Below are positions 1 through 5,881 of a stretch of DNA of 6,858 nt, piece by piece. The translations under genes were made by a program, and so were the position numbers. The stretch covers positions 1 to 6,858 of the forward strand of contig JAAYZY010000294.1 in assembly GCA_012514615.1 (NCBI GenBank), read 5' to 3'. Each line of letters starts with the position of its first letter. The first letter of the stretch is position 1. The notes beneath the pieces are model-generated. The model did not search any database and had not been told where the DNA came from. It saw only the letters and a list, made by a program, of their open reading frames with translations. The stretch is from Chloroflexota bacterium (GTDB lineage Bacteria; Chloroflexota; Anaerolineae; DTPP01).

Positions 1-1348
1 CGCCAGCCCCGTCGGCGCGCCCCAAGGTGGTGTGGTCGATGTAGCTCTGGGCATGGGTGCTGCGGTAGCTCACCCGCAACCCGCTCACTGACAGCGGTTG
101 GCCGTAGAGCACCGCCGGCACAGCGAACGAGGCGCAGAGCCGCACCACCGTGGGGGCGTTGGCGGTGAGGGTGATGCCGCCGCCGGGCTGGGGGATGACC
201 GTGACGCCCTCGCCTTCGGCCAGGTGGAACGCCAGCCCCCCCACCCACAGGTGGCTGGGCGCCGTGCTGACGATGGGGCCGTCGGCCACAAGGGCGGGCC
301 CTTGGGTGCCCTGGGCGTGCACCCCGCCGTGGCCCACGAAGTAGCCACCGTAGGCCCCCGCCGACAGCGCTCCGCTGCCCTGCACACCGTGGCTTTCAGA
401 GCTCTCGGCCCACAGGCCGGGACCGCCGCCCAGGTTGCTGGCCTGCACCGCGGCGTCGTAGCTCGAGGGCGACGCGGTGACCGCCCGCAGTCCGGGCGCG
501 GCCACGCTGCTGAAAAGGCCGCCAGCGGCCGTCTCGCTGGCCCCGTGAATGCCGAAGCCAGACGCCGACTGCCCCAGGACGCCCACGCCATGCTGGCTGC
601 GCCCTTCCACGCCGGCTGTGCCGCCGCCGATGCTGCTGCCCACCAAGCCGCTGGCTTCGGCGCTGGCGAAGTAGCCGCCCACCCCGAAGCTGGCAAACCC
701 CCCCACCCCGGCGCCATAGGTGCTGAGCCCCGACAGACCCACCGTGTCGGTGAGGGCCGACTGCCCCACCAGCCCGCTGCCCCCAGCGCTGGACACGTAC
801 AGGCCCAAGCCAGGGCCACGGTTCTCCAAGCCCAAGAGCGGATCGGCGGCCTCAGCCCGGGTCTGAGCCCCGGGCTGCAACGTCTGAGCCACCAGGGCCA
901 GCGGCGCCGCCGTGAGGAGCTGCCTCGGCTGCATCTCAGCATCACCGCCTACGGTGATGCCCAAGTAGACCGGTTGGTGGAAGAACGCCGGGTCCAGGTC
1001 GCCCCGTACACTGCCCAACCGTAGCGAGAAAACCCCGCCCTCCAACAGGGCTTCCTGGGTCTCTTCCCAGAACGGAGCGCCGCCGGCCGCCTGCCGGTAG
1101 AGGGCCAGGCGCAGCCTGTGGAGGCCGTTGGCTAGGGGCTGACCGCTGGCTGGGTCGGTGAGCACGCCCTGCACCGAAAGCTGGGCCGGGCCGGGCGCAG
1201 CCAGCCCCTCGCTGGCCGGCAAGCGCAGCGCCGCCAGCCACGGCGGCAGGGCGGGCGGGGGCTCTTCGCCGGCGGCCGGCGAGGCCGTGGCGATCAGCAG
1301 GGCCGCGGCCAGCAGCCCCAGCGGAAGACGGGTGCGCCAGTGGAACAT
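1..1348 (-). CDS. Secreted beta-rich tail-fibre-like repeat protein (C-terminus off window)
   Basis: The frame is open for 449 codons from ATG at 1348 to the window edge, so the C-terminus is missing. Residues 1-27 form a signal peptide: positive start (MFHWRTR), hydrophobic core (LGLLAAALLIA), and a likely cut near SPAAG-EE. Residues about 55-155 resemble the beta-sandwich module found at the start of many secreted bacterial proteins (LSVQGVLTD, then GLHRLRLALY, FWEETQ, GGVFSLRLGS, VYLGITVGGD, PRQLLTAAPLAL). Residues about 175-360 are degenerate Gly/Ser/Ala repeats with units such as GVGGYFAS, GYGGYF-like and GLVGSS, as in trimeric fibre or beta-helix stalks. Residues about 366-449 (LWVGGLAFHL to SYIDHTTLG) begin another beta-rich module that I recall, unsearched, from Chloroflexota surface proteins. 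Likely an extracellular or cell-surface structural or adhesion protein; substrate unknown. The start is fixed by a very strong ribosome site and the signal peptide. A surface-layer or phage-tail-like component cannot be excluded. Confidence 0.85.
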   Translation of the reverse strand, partial: MFHWRTRLPLGLLAAALLIATASPAAGEEPPPALPPWLAALRLPASEGLAAPGPAQLSVQGVLTDPASGQPLANGLHRLRLALYRQAAGGAPFWEETQEALLEGGVFSLRLGSVRGDLDPAFFHQPVYLGITVGGDAEMQPRQLLTAAPLALVAQTLQPGAQTRAEAADPLLGLENRGPGLGLYVSSAGGSGLVGQSALTDTVGLSGLSTYGAGVGGFASFGVGGYFASAEASGLVGSSIGGGTAGVEGRSQHGVGVLGQSASGFGIHGASETAAGGLFSSVAAPGLRAVTASPSSYDAAVQASNLGGGPGLWAESSESHGVQGSGALSAGAYGGYFVGHGGVHAQGTQGPALVADGPIVSTAPSHLWVGGLAFHLAEGEGVTVIPQPGGGITLTANAPTVVRLCASFAVPAVLYGQPLSVSGLRVSYRSTHAQSYIDHTTLGRADGAG

Positions 1349-1360
1349 GATCACCTCCTT
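1349..1360 (-). promoter_or_regulatory. Exceptionally long Shine-Dalgarno site
   Basis: On the minus strand AAGGAGGTGATC sits directly before the ATG at 1348. All 12 bases are complementary to the canonical 16S rRNA 3' end (GATCACCTCCTT). The AGGAGG core lies 5 bases from the start. This settles the start and suggests strong initiation. Just upstream, GGGG and CCCC (1362-1374) could form a small 4-bp hairpin. Confidence 0.85.
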
Positions 1361-1429
1361 GGGGGAACGGCCCCTACACCCATAGGACGGTGGGGCGGCG
1401 TGACGGTTCTGGCTGCGGCGCCGGGGGTG

Positions 1430-1472
1430 AAAATAACCATGGCCTCCCGGTCGCCATTGACCGAGAGGCCAT
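1430..1472 (-). terminator. Rho-independent terminator after glutamate dehydrogenase
   Basis: The arms ATGGCCTC (1439-1446) and GAGGCCAT (1465-1472) pair perfectly. After one C/A mismatch the inner arms CGGTC (1448-1452) and GACCG (1459-1463) pair around a 6-base loop. In the minus direction the stem is followed by GG and then TTATTTT (1436-1430). This is the classic stem plus U-rich tail and lies 68 bases past the glutamate dehydrogenase stop. It would insulate the downstream secreted-protein gene. Confidence 0.75.
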
Positions 1473-1480
1473 CGTGTAGC

Positions 1481-1517
1481 CCTGCGCCCCTCCCCCCAAG
1501 GGCAGGAGGGGCGTAGG
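1481..1517 (-). repeat. GC-rich hairpin just after glutamate dehydrogenase
   Basis: CGCCCCTCC (1485-1493) and GGAGGGGCG (1505-1513) pair perfectly. The stem extends to 13 positions (1481-1493 with 1505-1517) with one imperfect pair: A/C in the minus transcript, G/T on the plus strand. The loop is 11 bases. No T-run follows it on the minus strand, so alone it is a weak terminator. In tandem with the hairpin at 1439-1472 it may aid termination or protect the mRNA 3' end. Confidence 0.55.
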
Positions 1518-1539
1518 TTTGCAGATAGCGCCAGCCGAT

Positions 1540-2829
1540 CTAAGGGAAGATGCCTCGGGCCTGCAGAACAGAGGCCACCCGGCTCACGGCCAGCATGTTG
1601 GCGCCCAGGCGCAGGTGCACCTTCTTCTCTTCGCTGAAGGTCCAGACTTCGTCAAAAGCGCGCACCATGATCCGCTCCAGGTTGCGGTTGACCTCGGCCT
1701 CGTCCCAGTAGAACGACTGCAGGTTCTGCACCCACTCGAAGTAGCTGACCACCACGCCGCCGGCGTTGGCCAGGATGTCGGGCACCACGGTGATGCCGCG
1801 CTTCTTCAGGATAGCGTCCGCGTCGCGGGTGGTAGGGCCGTTGGCCGCTTCCACGATCAAGCGGGCTTTGATGCGATCGGCGTTGTCGTCGCGGATCTGA
1901 TTCTCCAGGGCCGCGGGGATCAGCACGTCCACATCCAGTTCCAGCAGGTCGTCATTGCCGATGGGTTGCATGCCCGGAGCGGTGTAGCCTTCCAGCAGGC
2001 GGCGGGGGTGCTTCGCCACGTGGGCGTTGATGGCCGGGATGTCCAGGCCCTTGGGGTTGTAGATGCCGCCGCTGATGTCGCTGAGGGCGACGATCTTGGC
2101 GCCCATGGAATTCAGGATCGTGGCGGTGGAAGAGCCTACGTTGCCGTAGCCCTGAACAGCGATGGAAGCTGTGCCCAGCGTCTTGTTTACCCGGCCCAAC
2201 AGCTCGCGGGTCGTGAAGGCTACGCCGCGGCCGGTGGCTTCAGCGCGACCCAGGGAGCCGCCCAAAAGGACCGGCTTGCCGGTGACGATCCCCAGCATCG
2301 GCTCGCCCTCAATCATGGTGGCCGTATCAACGAACCAGGCCATGATCTGGGCGTTGGTGTTCATGTCCGGGGCCGGGATGTCCCGTCGCGGGCCGATGAT
2401 GGGCAGGATCATGGAGGCGTAGCGCCGCGTCATGCGACGCAGCTCGTTCTCCGAGAGCTCAAAGGGGTCGCAGGTGACGCCGCCCTTGGCTCCCCCGTAG
2501 GGGATGCCCACCACAGCGCACTTCCAGGTCATCAGCATGGCCAGAGCGCGCACTTCGTCCAGGTCTACGCTGGGGTGGTAGCGGATGCCGCCCTTGTAGG
2601 GCCCGCGCAGGCTGGAGTGCTGGATGCGGTAGCCTTGGAAGACCTTAATGCTGCCATCGTCCATCTGCACCGGTACGGAGACGACCAATTCCCGCTCCGG
2701 CGAGCTCAGCACTGCCAGGGTGCCCTTGTCCAGATTCAGGAGCTCCCCGACTTCTTGGAGCTGGGCCAGCACGTTGTGCCACATGTTGGGCTTCTGGCGC
2801 TGGACCGGCTGCTCTTTCTTCGTAGCCAT
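1540..2829 (-). CDS. gdhA: Glutamate dehydrogenase (hexameric type)
   Basis: Catalyses reversible oxidative deamination of glutamate to 2-oxoglutarate and ammonium with NAD(P) in the cytoplasm, joining nitrogen assimilation to the TCA cycle. At 429 residues it has the usual length of the short hexameric bacterial and archaeal class. The N-terminal substrate domain shows the GPYKGGIRYHP loop (K79), TWK (K103), the catalytic lysine motif GGAKGG (K115) and IPAPDMNT with the catalytic-type Asp D155. The dinucleotide domain starts near residue 195 with the Rossmann motif GYGNVG (227-232) and an Asp at 251 (ALSDISGG) near the end of beta-2. EAANGPTT (327-334) and LANAGGVVVSYFEW (353-366) complete the family signature. 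No key residue is missing. NAD versus NADP preference cannot be settled by eye. The start has AAGGAGG at 2836-2842, six bases upstream. It lies 99 bases after an unknown gene with no strong promoter between, so co-transcription is possible. Two hairpins follow the stop. Confidence 0.96.
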   Translation of the reverse strand: MATKKEQPVQRQKPNMWHNVLAQLQEVGELLNLDKGTLAVLSSPERELVVSVPVQMDDGSIKVFQGYRIQHSSLRGPYKGGIRYHPSVDLDEVRALAMLMTWKCAVVGIPYGGAKGGVTCDPFELSENELRRMTRRYASMILPIIGPRRDIPAPDMNTNAQIMAWFVDTATMIEGEPMLGIVTGKPVLLGGSLGRAEATGRGVAFTTRELLGRVNKTLGTASIAVQGYGNVGSSTATILNSMGAKIVALSDISGGIYNPKGLDIPAINAHVAKHPRRLLEGYTAPGMQPIGNDDLLELDVDVLIPAALENQIRDDNADRIKARLIVEAANGPTTRDADAILKKRGITVVPDILANAGGVVVSYFEWVQNLQSFYWDEAEVNRNLERIMVRAFDEVWTFSEEKKVHLRLGANMLAVSRVASVLQARGIFP

Positions 2830-2928
2830 GAACTGCCTCCTTCAGTAGTATCAACCTGATGCAGGGGTCGTGTGCCTCCCTTGGCCCGACCCAGACAACA
2901 AGCTCAGGATATCGCCGCCTGTAAAGCC

Positions 2929-3495
2929 TCAGCGCTGCCAGATGCGCATGGGGCGCTGAGAGATGGACGAAAGCATGGCCGCCGACCCTACCCTGTGGCG
3001 CACGTCGGCGTCATCCACCACCTGCACGTCCAGCAGGTGCGCCAACCTGGGCAGCCCCACCTGCTGGGCGTAGGCCGCGGCCAGGGCCCGGTCCAACGAG
3101 GCGATGACCGACAGCAAGGCGGCCGTCTTGCGCTCTACCCAGACGATGAGATGCATCAGGGGTAGGGCGCTGGGGTCGCCAACCGACGCCTCCTCTGGCG
3201 AGACGTCCGATTCCCAGATGTACACCGACTTGATGTCGTCGGTCAAGCTGGCCAGATGTGCGGCGGTACCCTGAGCCAGAGCGTAGTGACAGTAGCCGCT
3301 GGCGGCAGGGTCGCCAGCCCGCAGCAGCGCTGCCGCCGCTTCCGTGCCTTCCGCCTGCACCTGGCGCGCCCCGTAGGCCAAGGCTTCGTCTATTGCCTCC
3401 CCTGCCCAGCGCTGCAAATCGGCATCGGTGACTGTGGCCGCGGGCGGAGGACCCTCCGGGCTTGTCGCCTTCTCAAGAGACGATTGGCTGGTCAT
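2929..3495 (-). CDS. Conserved-looking protein of unknown function (188 aa)
   Basis: I do not recognise a characterised family. Residues 1-22 are Ser/Pro/Ala-rich and look disordered. Residues about 24-85 are mostly helical and Ala-rich (LQRWAGEAIDEALAYGARQVQAEG, broken here only by reading; then GYCHYALAQGTAAHLASL). An alternating hydrophobic strand (SVYIWE, 90-95) and an acidic linker follow. Residues 111-145 give a strand and helix, LPLMHLIVWVERKTAALLS then ASLDRALAAAYAQQVG. The C-terminus is compact and motif-like: LLDVQVVDDADV (154-165) then RVGSAAMLSSISQRPMRIW (168-186). There is no signal peptide or membrane segment, so it is probably cytoplasmic. The pattern reminds me, unsearched, of uncharacterised Chloroflexota proteins. 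A nucleotidyltransferase-like alpha/beta fold is only a guess. The ATG has AGGAGGAG (3501-3508) just upstream. It follows a TATAAT promoter with a palindromic operator and precedes glutamate dehydrogenase, suggesting shared control. Confidence 0.85.
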   Translation of the reverse strand: MTSQSSLEKATSPEGPPPAATVTDADLQRWAGEAIDEALAYGARQVQAEGTEAAAALLRAGDPAASGYCHYALAQGTAAHLASLTDDIKSVYIWESDVSPEEASVGDPSALPLMHLIVWVERKTAALLSVIASLDRALAAAYAQQVGLPRLAHLLDVQVVDDADVRHRVGSAAMLSSISQRPMRIWQR

Positions 3496-3536
3496 GCAGA
3501 CTCCTCCTGGACGCGGTCAGTACGCTGGCAACGGCA

Positions 3537-3559
3537 GTCGGTTGGCTTGGCCAGCCGAC
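3537..3559 (-). other. Hairpin at the predicted 5' end of the mRNA
   Basis: GTCGGTTGGC (3537-3546) and GCCAGCCGAC (3550-3559) form a 10-position stem with a 3-base loop. There is one imperfect pair, C/A in the minus transcript. If transcription starts about 7 bases past the TATAAT box, near 3560, this hairpin would be the first element of the mRNA for the 188-residue protein. A 5'-terminal stem often protects mRNA from decay. The role here is inferred. Confidence 0.5.
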
Positions 3560-3566
3560 CCGATCC

Positions 3567-3572
3567 ATTATA
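3567..3572 (-). promoter_or_regulatory. Consensus -10 box (TATAAT) for the 188-aa gene
   Basis: On the minus strand the hexamer is a perfect TATAAT, 71 bases upstream of the ATG at 3495 and downstream of the response-regulator stop. No recognisable -35 hexamer occurs at 16-19 bases upstream; that position is filled by a palindrome (3580-3600). The predicted start of transcription is near 3560. A strong -10 with no -35 and an adjoining palindrome suggests a regulated promoter. Confidence 0.65.
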
Positions 3573-3576
3573 CCGA

Positions 3577-3591
3577 CCCTTCCATGAAGGG
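3577..3591. repeat. Second inverted repeat overlapping the operator palindrome
   Basis: CCCTTC (3577-3582), CAT, GAAGGG (3586-3591) is a perfect 6-bp inverted repeat. It shares its centre bases with the left arm of the palindrome at 3580-3600. In RNA the two would be mutually exclusive hairpins; in DNA they could be overlapping protein sites. It may simply be a by-product of the larger palindrome. Confidence 0.45.
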
Positions 3592-3600
3592 CTCATGGAA
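3580..3600. promoter_or_regulatory. Palindromic operator candidate over the -35 region
   Basis: TTCCATGA (3580-3587) and TCATGGAA (3593-3600) are perfect 8-base inverted arms with a 5-base spacer. The centre, near 3590, is about 30 bases upstream of the predicted transcription start at 3560, so it covers where the -35 would be. Its symmetry suits a dimeric helix-turn-helix regulator. From its position it could repress by blocking polymerase or act as an activator replacing the missing -35. No T-run follows on the minus strand, so it is not a standard terminator for the response-regulator gene. The regulator is unknown. Confidence 0.6.
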
Positions 3601-3642
3601 CAGCCTGGTCACCTTATGAAAACCACGTGAAAAAGTGCAGGG

Positions 3643-4338
3643 CTACTGGTCAGGGCAGCGCAGCATGTAGCCGGTCCCCGGCAGGGTGACGATGTAGTGG
3701 GGCTCGGCTGGGTTGCGCTCCAGCTTGCGGCGCAGGTAGCGGATGTAGGAGCGCAGGTAGTCGATTTCCTCCTGATACTCTGGGCCCCACACTCGTATCA
3801 GGAGGTCCCGGTGCAGCATGACGCAGTTGACGTTGAGGGCCAGCTCCCGCAGCAGCGAGTATTCGGTGCGGGTGAGCTCCACCTTCTGCCCACGCACGGT
3901 CACGCTGTGGCGGGCGAAATCGATCTCCAGCTCGCCGCAGCAGAAGGCGCTGTGGACCACCTCTTCTGGTCGGGCGCTGCGGCGCAGCACTGCCTTCACC
4001 CGGGCCACTAACTCCTTGGCGTTGAACGGCTTGGTCAAGTAGTCGTCGGCGCCCACCTCGAAGCCGCGCAGCATCTCGGCGTCCTGCGCCTTGGCCGTGA
4101 GCATGATCACCGGCACGTCGCTGAACTCGCGGATCCGGCGGCAGACCTCGTAGCCGTCGATGCCGCGGGAAAGCAGGATGTCCAGCACCACCAAGTCGGG
4201 CTGCTCAAGCGCCAGCATCTGCAGGGCGGCTTCGCCGCTGGCCGCCGCGGTCACCTCGAACCCCATGGCCTTGAGGATTTCAGCCACCAGGCGCACCATT
4301 CGCGGTTCGTCGTCTACCACCAGGATCTTCTCAGGCAT
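3643..4338 (-). CDS. OmpR/PhoB-family response regulator
   Basis: A DNA-binding regulator of 231 residues, activated by phosphate transfer from the kinase encoded just upstream. The receiver domain (about 3-120) has the acidic pair D9/D10, phospho-acceptor D53 (VVLDILL), T81 (MLTAK) and K103 in TKPF. The C-terminal winged helix (about 131-229) has ELTRTEYSLLREL, LLIRVWGPEY and the recognition helix region YLRSYIRYLRRKLE, then the wing IVTLPGTGYML. The loop after D53 is unusual: the common LPxxDG is replaced by LSRGIDG, with one extra residue and no proline. Start chosen at 4338, because MPEKILVVDDE is the normal receiver beginning. A further-upstream in-frame ATG at 4377 lies in the kinase reading region and adds 13 Arg-rich residues. 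The ATG overlaps the kinase stop by 8 bases with GGAGGG at 4347-4352, indicating translational coupling. The effector region resembles KdpE-like regulators, but no kdp genes are present. Targets are unknown. Confidence 0.95.
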   Translation of the reverse strand: MPEKILVVDDEPRMVRLVAEILKAMGFEVTAAASGEAALQMLALEQPDLVVLDILLSRGIDGYEVCRRIREFSDVPVIMLTAKAQDAEMLRGFEVGADDYLTKPFNAKELVARVKAVLRRSARPEEVVHSAFCCGELEIDFARHSVTVRGQKVELTRTEYSLLRELALNVNCVMLHRDLLIRVWGPEYQEEIDYLRSYIRYLRRKLERNPAEPHYIVTLPGTGYMLRCPDQ

Positions 4339-5629
4339 CCGTCTGGCCCTCCGGCTGGCCCGGCAACGGCAGGGCAAGGCTGAAGACGCTGCCCTGACCC
4401 AACTGGCTCTCGGCCCAGATGCGGCCGCCGTGGCCTTCCACGATGGCCCGGGCGATGGGCAAGCCGAGGCCAGAGCCGCTGACTTCGGCGCCCAGGGCGG
4501 AGCGCACCCGGAAGAACTTCTCGAACAGGCGGTTCAGGTGCTCGGGAGCGATGCCTACGCCCTGGTCGGCCACGCTGACCACGGCCTCGCCGCAGCGCAC
4601 TTCGCCGCGGATGGCGATGACGCTACCCCGAGGCGAGTATTTCAGGGCGTTGTCCAGCAGGTTGCGCAGCACCTGGGCGATGCGGTCGGGGTCAGCGTGC
4701 ACCGGGGGGAAGGCCCCGGCGAAGTCCACCAAGAAGCGGTGCTGCTTGGCTTGTGGGGAGAGGTCCTCGATGACCCTCGCCACCAAGCGCGGCAGCAAGA
4801 CTGGCTGCTGCTCCAACCGCAGCAAACCAGCCTCCATGACCGACGATTCCAGCAGGTCGTGGACCAGGTCTTCCAGCACCACGCACTGCTCGTCGATGAT
4901 TTGCAGGAACTCCTGCTGGGCGGTGAGGCTGAACGACGCCCCTTCCATCAGCAGCGCCGTGGCATAGCCGCGGATGGAGGTAAGGGGCGTGCGCATCTCG
5001 TGGGCCAAGACGGAGATGACCTCCGCCTTGAGGCGGTTGGCTTCTTCCGCGGCTTCGCCGGCGGCGTGGTCCTGTTCCTGCTGGGTCCGCGTGTTGGCCA
5101 GCCCTACCAGGTCGGCTACCGCCTGCACGAACGGCAGGTCCACCGCGGCGAAGGCGTCCGGTTGCTGGCTTTCCAAGATGAGGAGCCCAGCAGTATGGTG
5201 AGGGGCGCGCAGGGGCACAAGCAAGGTGCTCTGCGGCGGCTGCGGGTGCAGCGCCGCGGCCTCGATCTGCCGTCGATGGGGCGAGTGCAGCGCATCACGC
5301 ATCGCGGCGACCTCCTGCAGGTTGCGCAGGGGCACCGCCTGCCCGGTCTGCAGCGCCTCGCGGCACAGCAATTCGTCGGGGGACAGGCGCAGCGCGCCGG
5401 GCGAAGTCAGGGCGTACCCCAGAGCTGCCCGGCCGACCAGGGCGCCGTCGGCAGGGTCTTGCACCAACAGCAGGCCGGCATCGGCGGACGCCACCGCCTC
5501 GGCAAAGGCAGCCAGACACCGAGCCAGCAGCGCGTCGGGGCGGCGTTCGACAGCCAGGATGGTGGCCAGGCGCAGCAGCACGGCCACGCGCTCGGCCTCG
5601 TTGGGGGAGCCCTGCGTTGGGACAGTCAA
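4331..5629 (-). CDS. Soluble GAF-domain sensor histidine kinase
   Basis: Autophosphorylating sensor kinase of 432 residues, expected to phosphorylate D53 of the regulator encoded next. Residues about 10-180 have the pattern of a GAF sensor domain: helix, ADAGLLLVQDP strand, variable middle, STLLVPLRAP and AGLLILES strands, final helix. A linker helix (about 183-202) leads to the HisKA domain with H210 in LAHEMRTPLTSIRGY. The HATPase domain has the N box (RNLLDNALKYSP, N323/N327), G1 (DQGVGI, D355), an F box (LFEKFFRVRS) and G2 (GSGLGL, 385-390). All catalytic motifs are intact. There is no membrane segment, so it senses a cytoplasmic signal, perhaps a small ligand, redox state or partner protein. 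The start is TTG at 5629 with GGAGG five bases upstream; the frame is closed by TAG at 5687-5689 and offers no ATG or GTG between. It leads the operon from a promoter at 5699-5728. Confidence 0.95.
   Translation of the reverse strand: MTVPTQGSPNEAERVAVLLRLATILAVERRPDALLARCLAAFAEAVASADAGLLLVQDPADGALVGRAALGYALTSPGALRLSPDELLCREALQTGQAVPLRNLQEVAAMRDALHSPHRRQIEAAALHPQPPQSTLLVPLRAPHHTAGLLILESQQPDAFAAVDLPFVQAVADLVGLANTRTQQEQDHAAGEAAEEANRLKAEVISVLAHEMRTPLTSIRGYATALLMEGASFSLTAQQEFLQIIDEQCVVLEDLVHDLLESSVMEAGLLRLEQQPVLLPRLVARVIEDLSPQAKQHRFLVDFAGAFPPVHADPDRIAQVLRNLLDNALKYSPRGSVIAIRGEVRCGEAVVSVADQGVGIAPEHLNRLFEKFFRVRSALGAEVSGSGLGLPIARAIVEGHGGRIWAESQLGQGSVFSLALPLPGQPEGQTDA
4347..4352 (-). promoter_or_regulatory. 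Internal ribosome site deciding the regulator start
   Basis: GGAGGG lies within the last kinase codons, 8 bases before the ATG at 4338. With the 8-base overlap (ATGCCTGA, the kinase stop inside it) it supports 4338 over the longer reading from 4377, and suggests coupled translation at a kinase-to-regulator ratio set by reinitiation. Confidence 0.7.
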
Positions 5630-5634
5630 TCGAA

Positions 5635-5639
5635 CCTCC
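5635..5639 (-). promoter_or_regulatory. Ribosome site supporting the kinase TTG start
   Basis: GGAGG sits 5 bases before TTG at 5629. It is the only good ribosome site in this stretch and is the main reason to accept a TTG start for the kinase. Confidence 0.65.
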
Positions 5640-5698
5640 AGCCGGCCTCTGGCGGGGCGGGCATGGGCGCTTCCGGGATAGGCACACTACGACAGATT

Positions 5699-5728
5699 AG
5701 GATACCACACCGGCGGCCGATTTGACAA
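5699..5728 (-). promoter_or_regulatory. Sigma70-type promoter of the two-component operon
   Basis: On the minus strand the -35 is TTGTCA (5723-5728; 5 of 6 to TTGACA) and the -10 is TATCCT (5699-5704; 4 of 6), with an 18-base spacer. TG one base before the -10 makes an extended -10. Predicted start is near 5692, giving a leader of about 62 bases before the TTG. I see no clear operator repeat beside it. Confidence 0.6.
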
Positions 5729-5881
5729 AGCCCCTGCGCTTCCGGTCACACCGACCCAGCCGTCGCCCGCCTGGGCAGGAGCGACCATCGCTTGGGCCGT
5801 GGCCGCAACGCCATGGGCGGCTTGTTGGGGGGCGGGGCGTGGGGGGATGGCGGCTGCTTGGCGCTGGGCTTCCGGGCTACG

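Noticed and set aside
98..1024. 308-residue plus-strand and 286-residue minus-strand open frames within the secreted protein region
   Set aside because: The frame opening at the ATG at 1348, with signal peptide, strong ribosome site and repeat structure, explains this stretch; the others are shadows.
1349..1360. Exact match to the end of 16S rRNA (GATCACCTCCTT) on the plus strand
   Set aside because: No rRNA sequence precedes it; it is simply the complement of a perfect Shine-Dalgarno site for the minus-strand gene.
1519..2859. 446-residue plus-strand open frame opposite glutamate dehydrogenase
   Set aside because: It is an antisense shadow of a well-supported gene; the His/Gln/Asp/Val-rich text has no domain pattern and long antisense frames are expected in GC-rich codon use.
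2830..2928. Separate promoter for glutamate dehydrogenase (TTTACA, or GGCACA with GATACT)
   Set aside because: No pair of boxes has both acceptable matches and spacing, so I did not call a promoter, though one may exist.
4339..4377. Upstream ATG extension of the response regulator
   Set aside because: It adds an Arg-rich 13-residue leader that overlaps kinase codons and is atypical of receiver domains; the ATG at 4338 has a good ribosome site.
4160..5725. 521-residue plus-strand open frame opposite the kinase and regulator
   Set aside because: It crosses two genes with intact catalytic motifs on the minus strand and shows no recognisable protein signature.
5722..5727. Perfect TTGACA on the plus strand as a divergent -35
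   Set aside because: No -10-like hexamer lies 15-19 bases downstream and no plus-strand gene follows; it overlaps the minus-strand -35 by complementarity.
5780..5792. Short inverted repeat AGCGA-CCA-TCGCT after the frameshifted secreted gene
   Set aside because: A 5-bp stem without a T-run is too weak to call a terminator.
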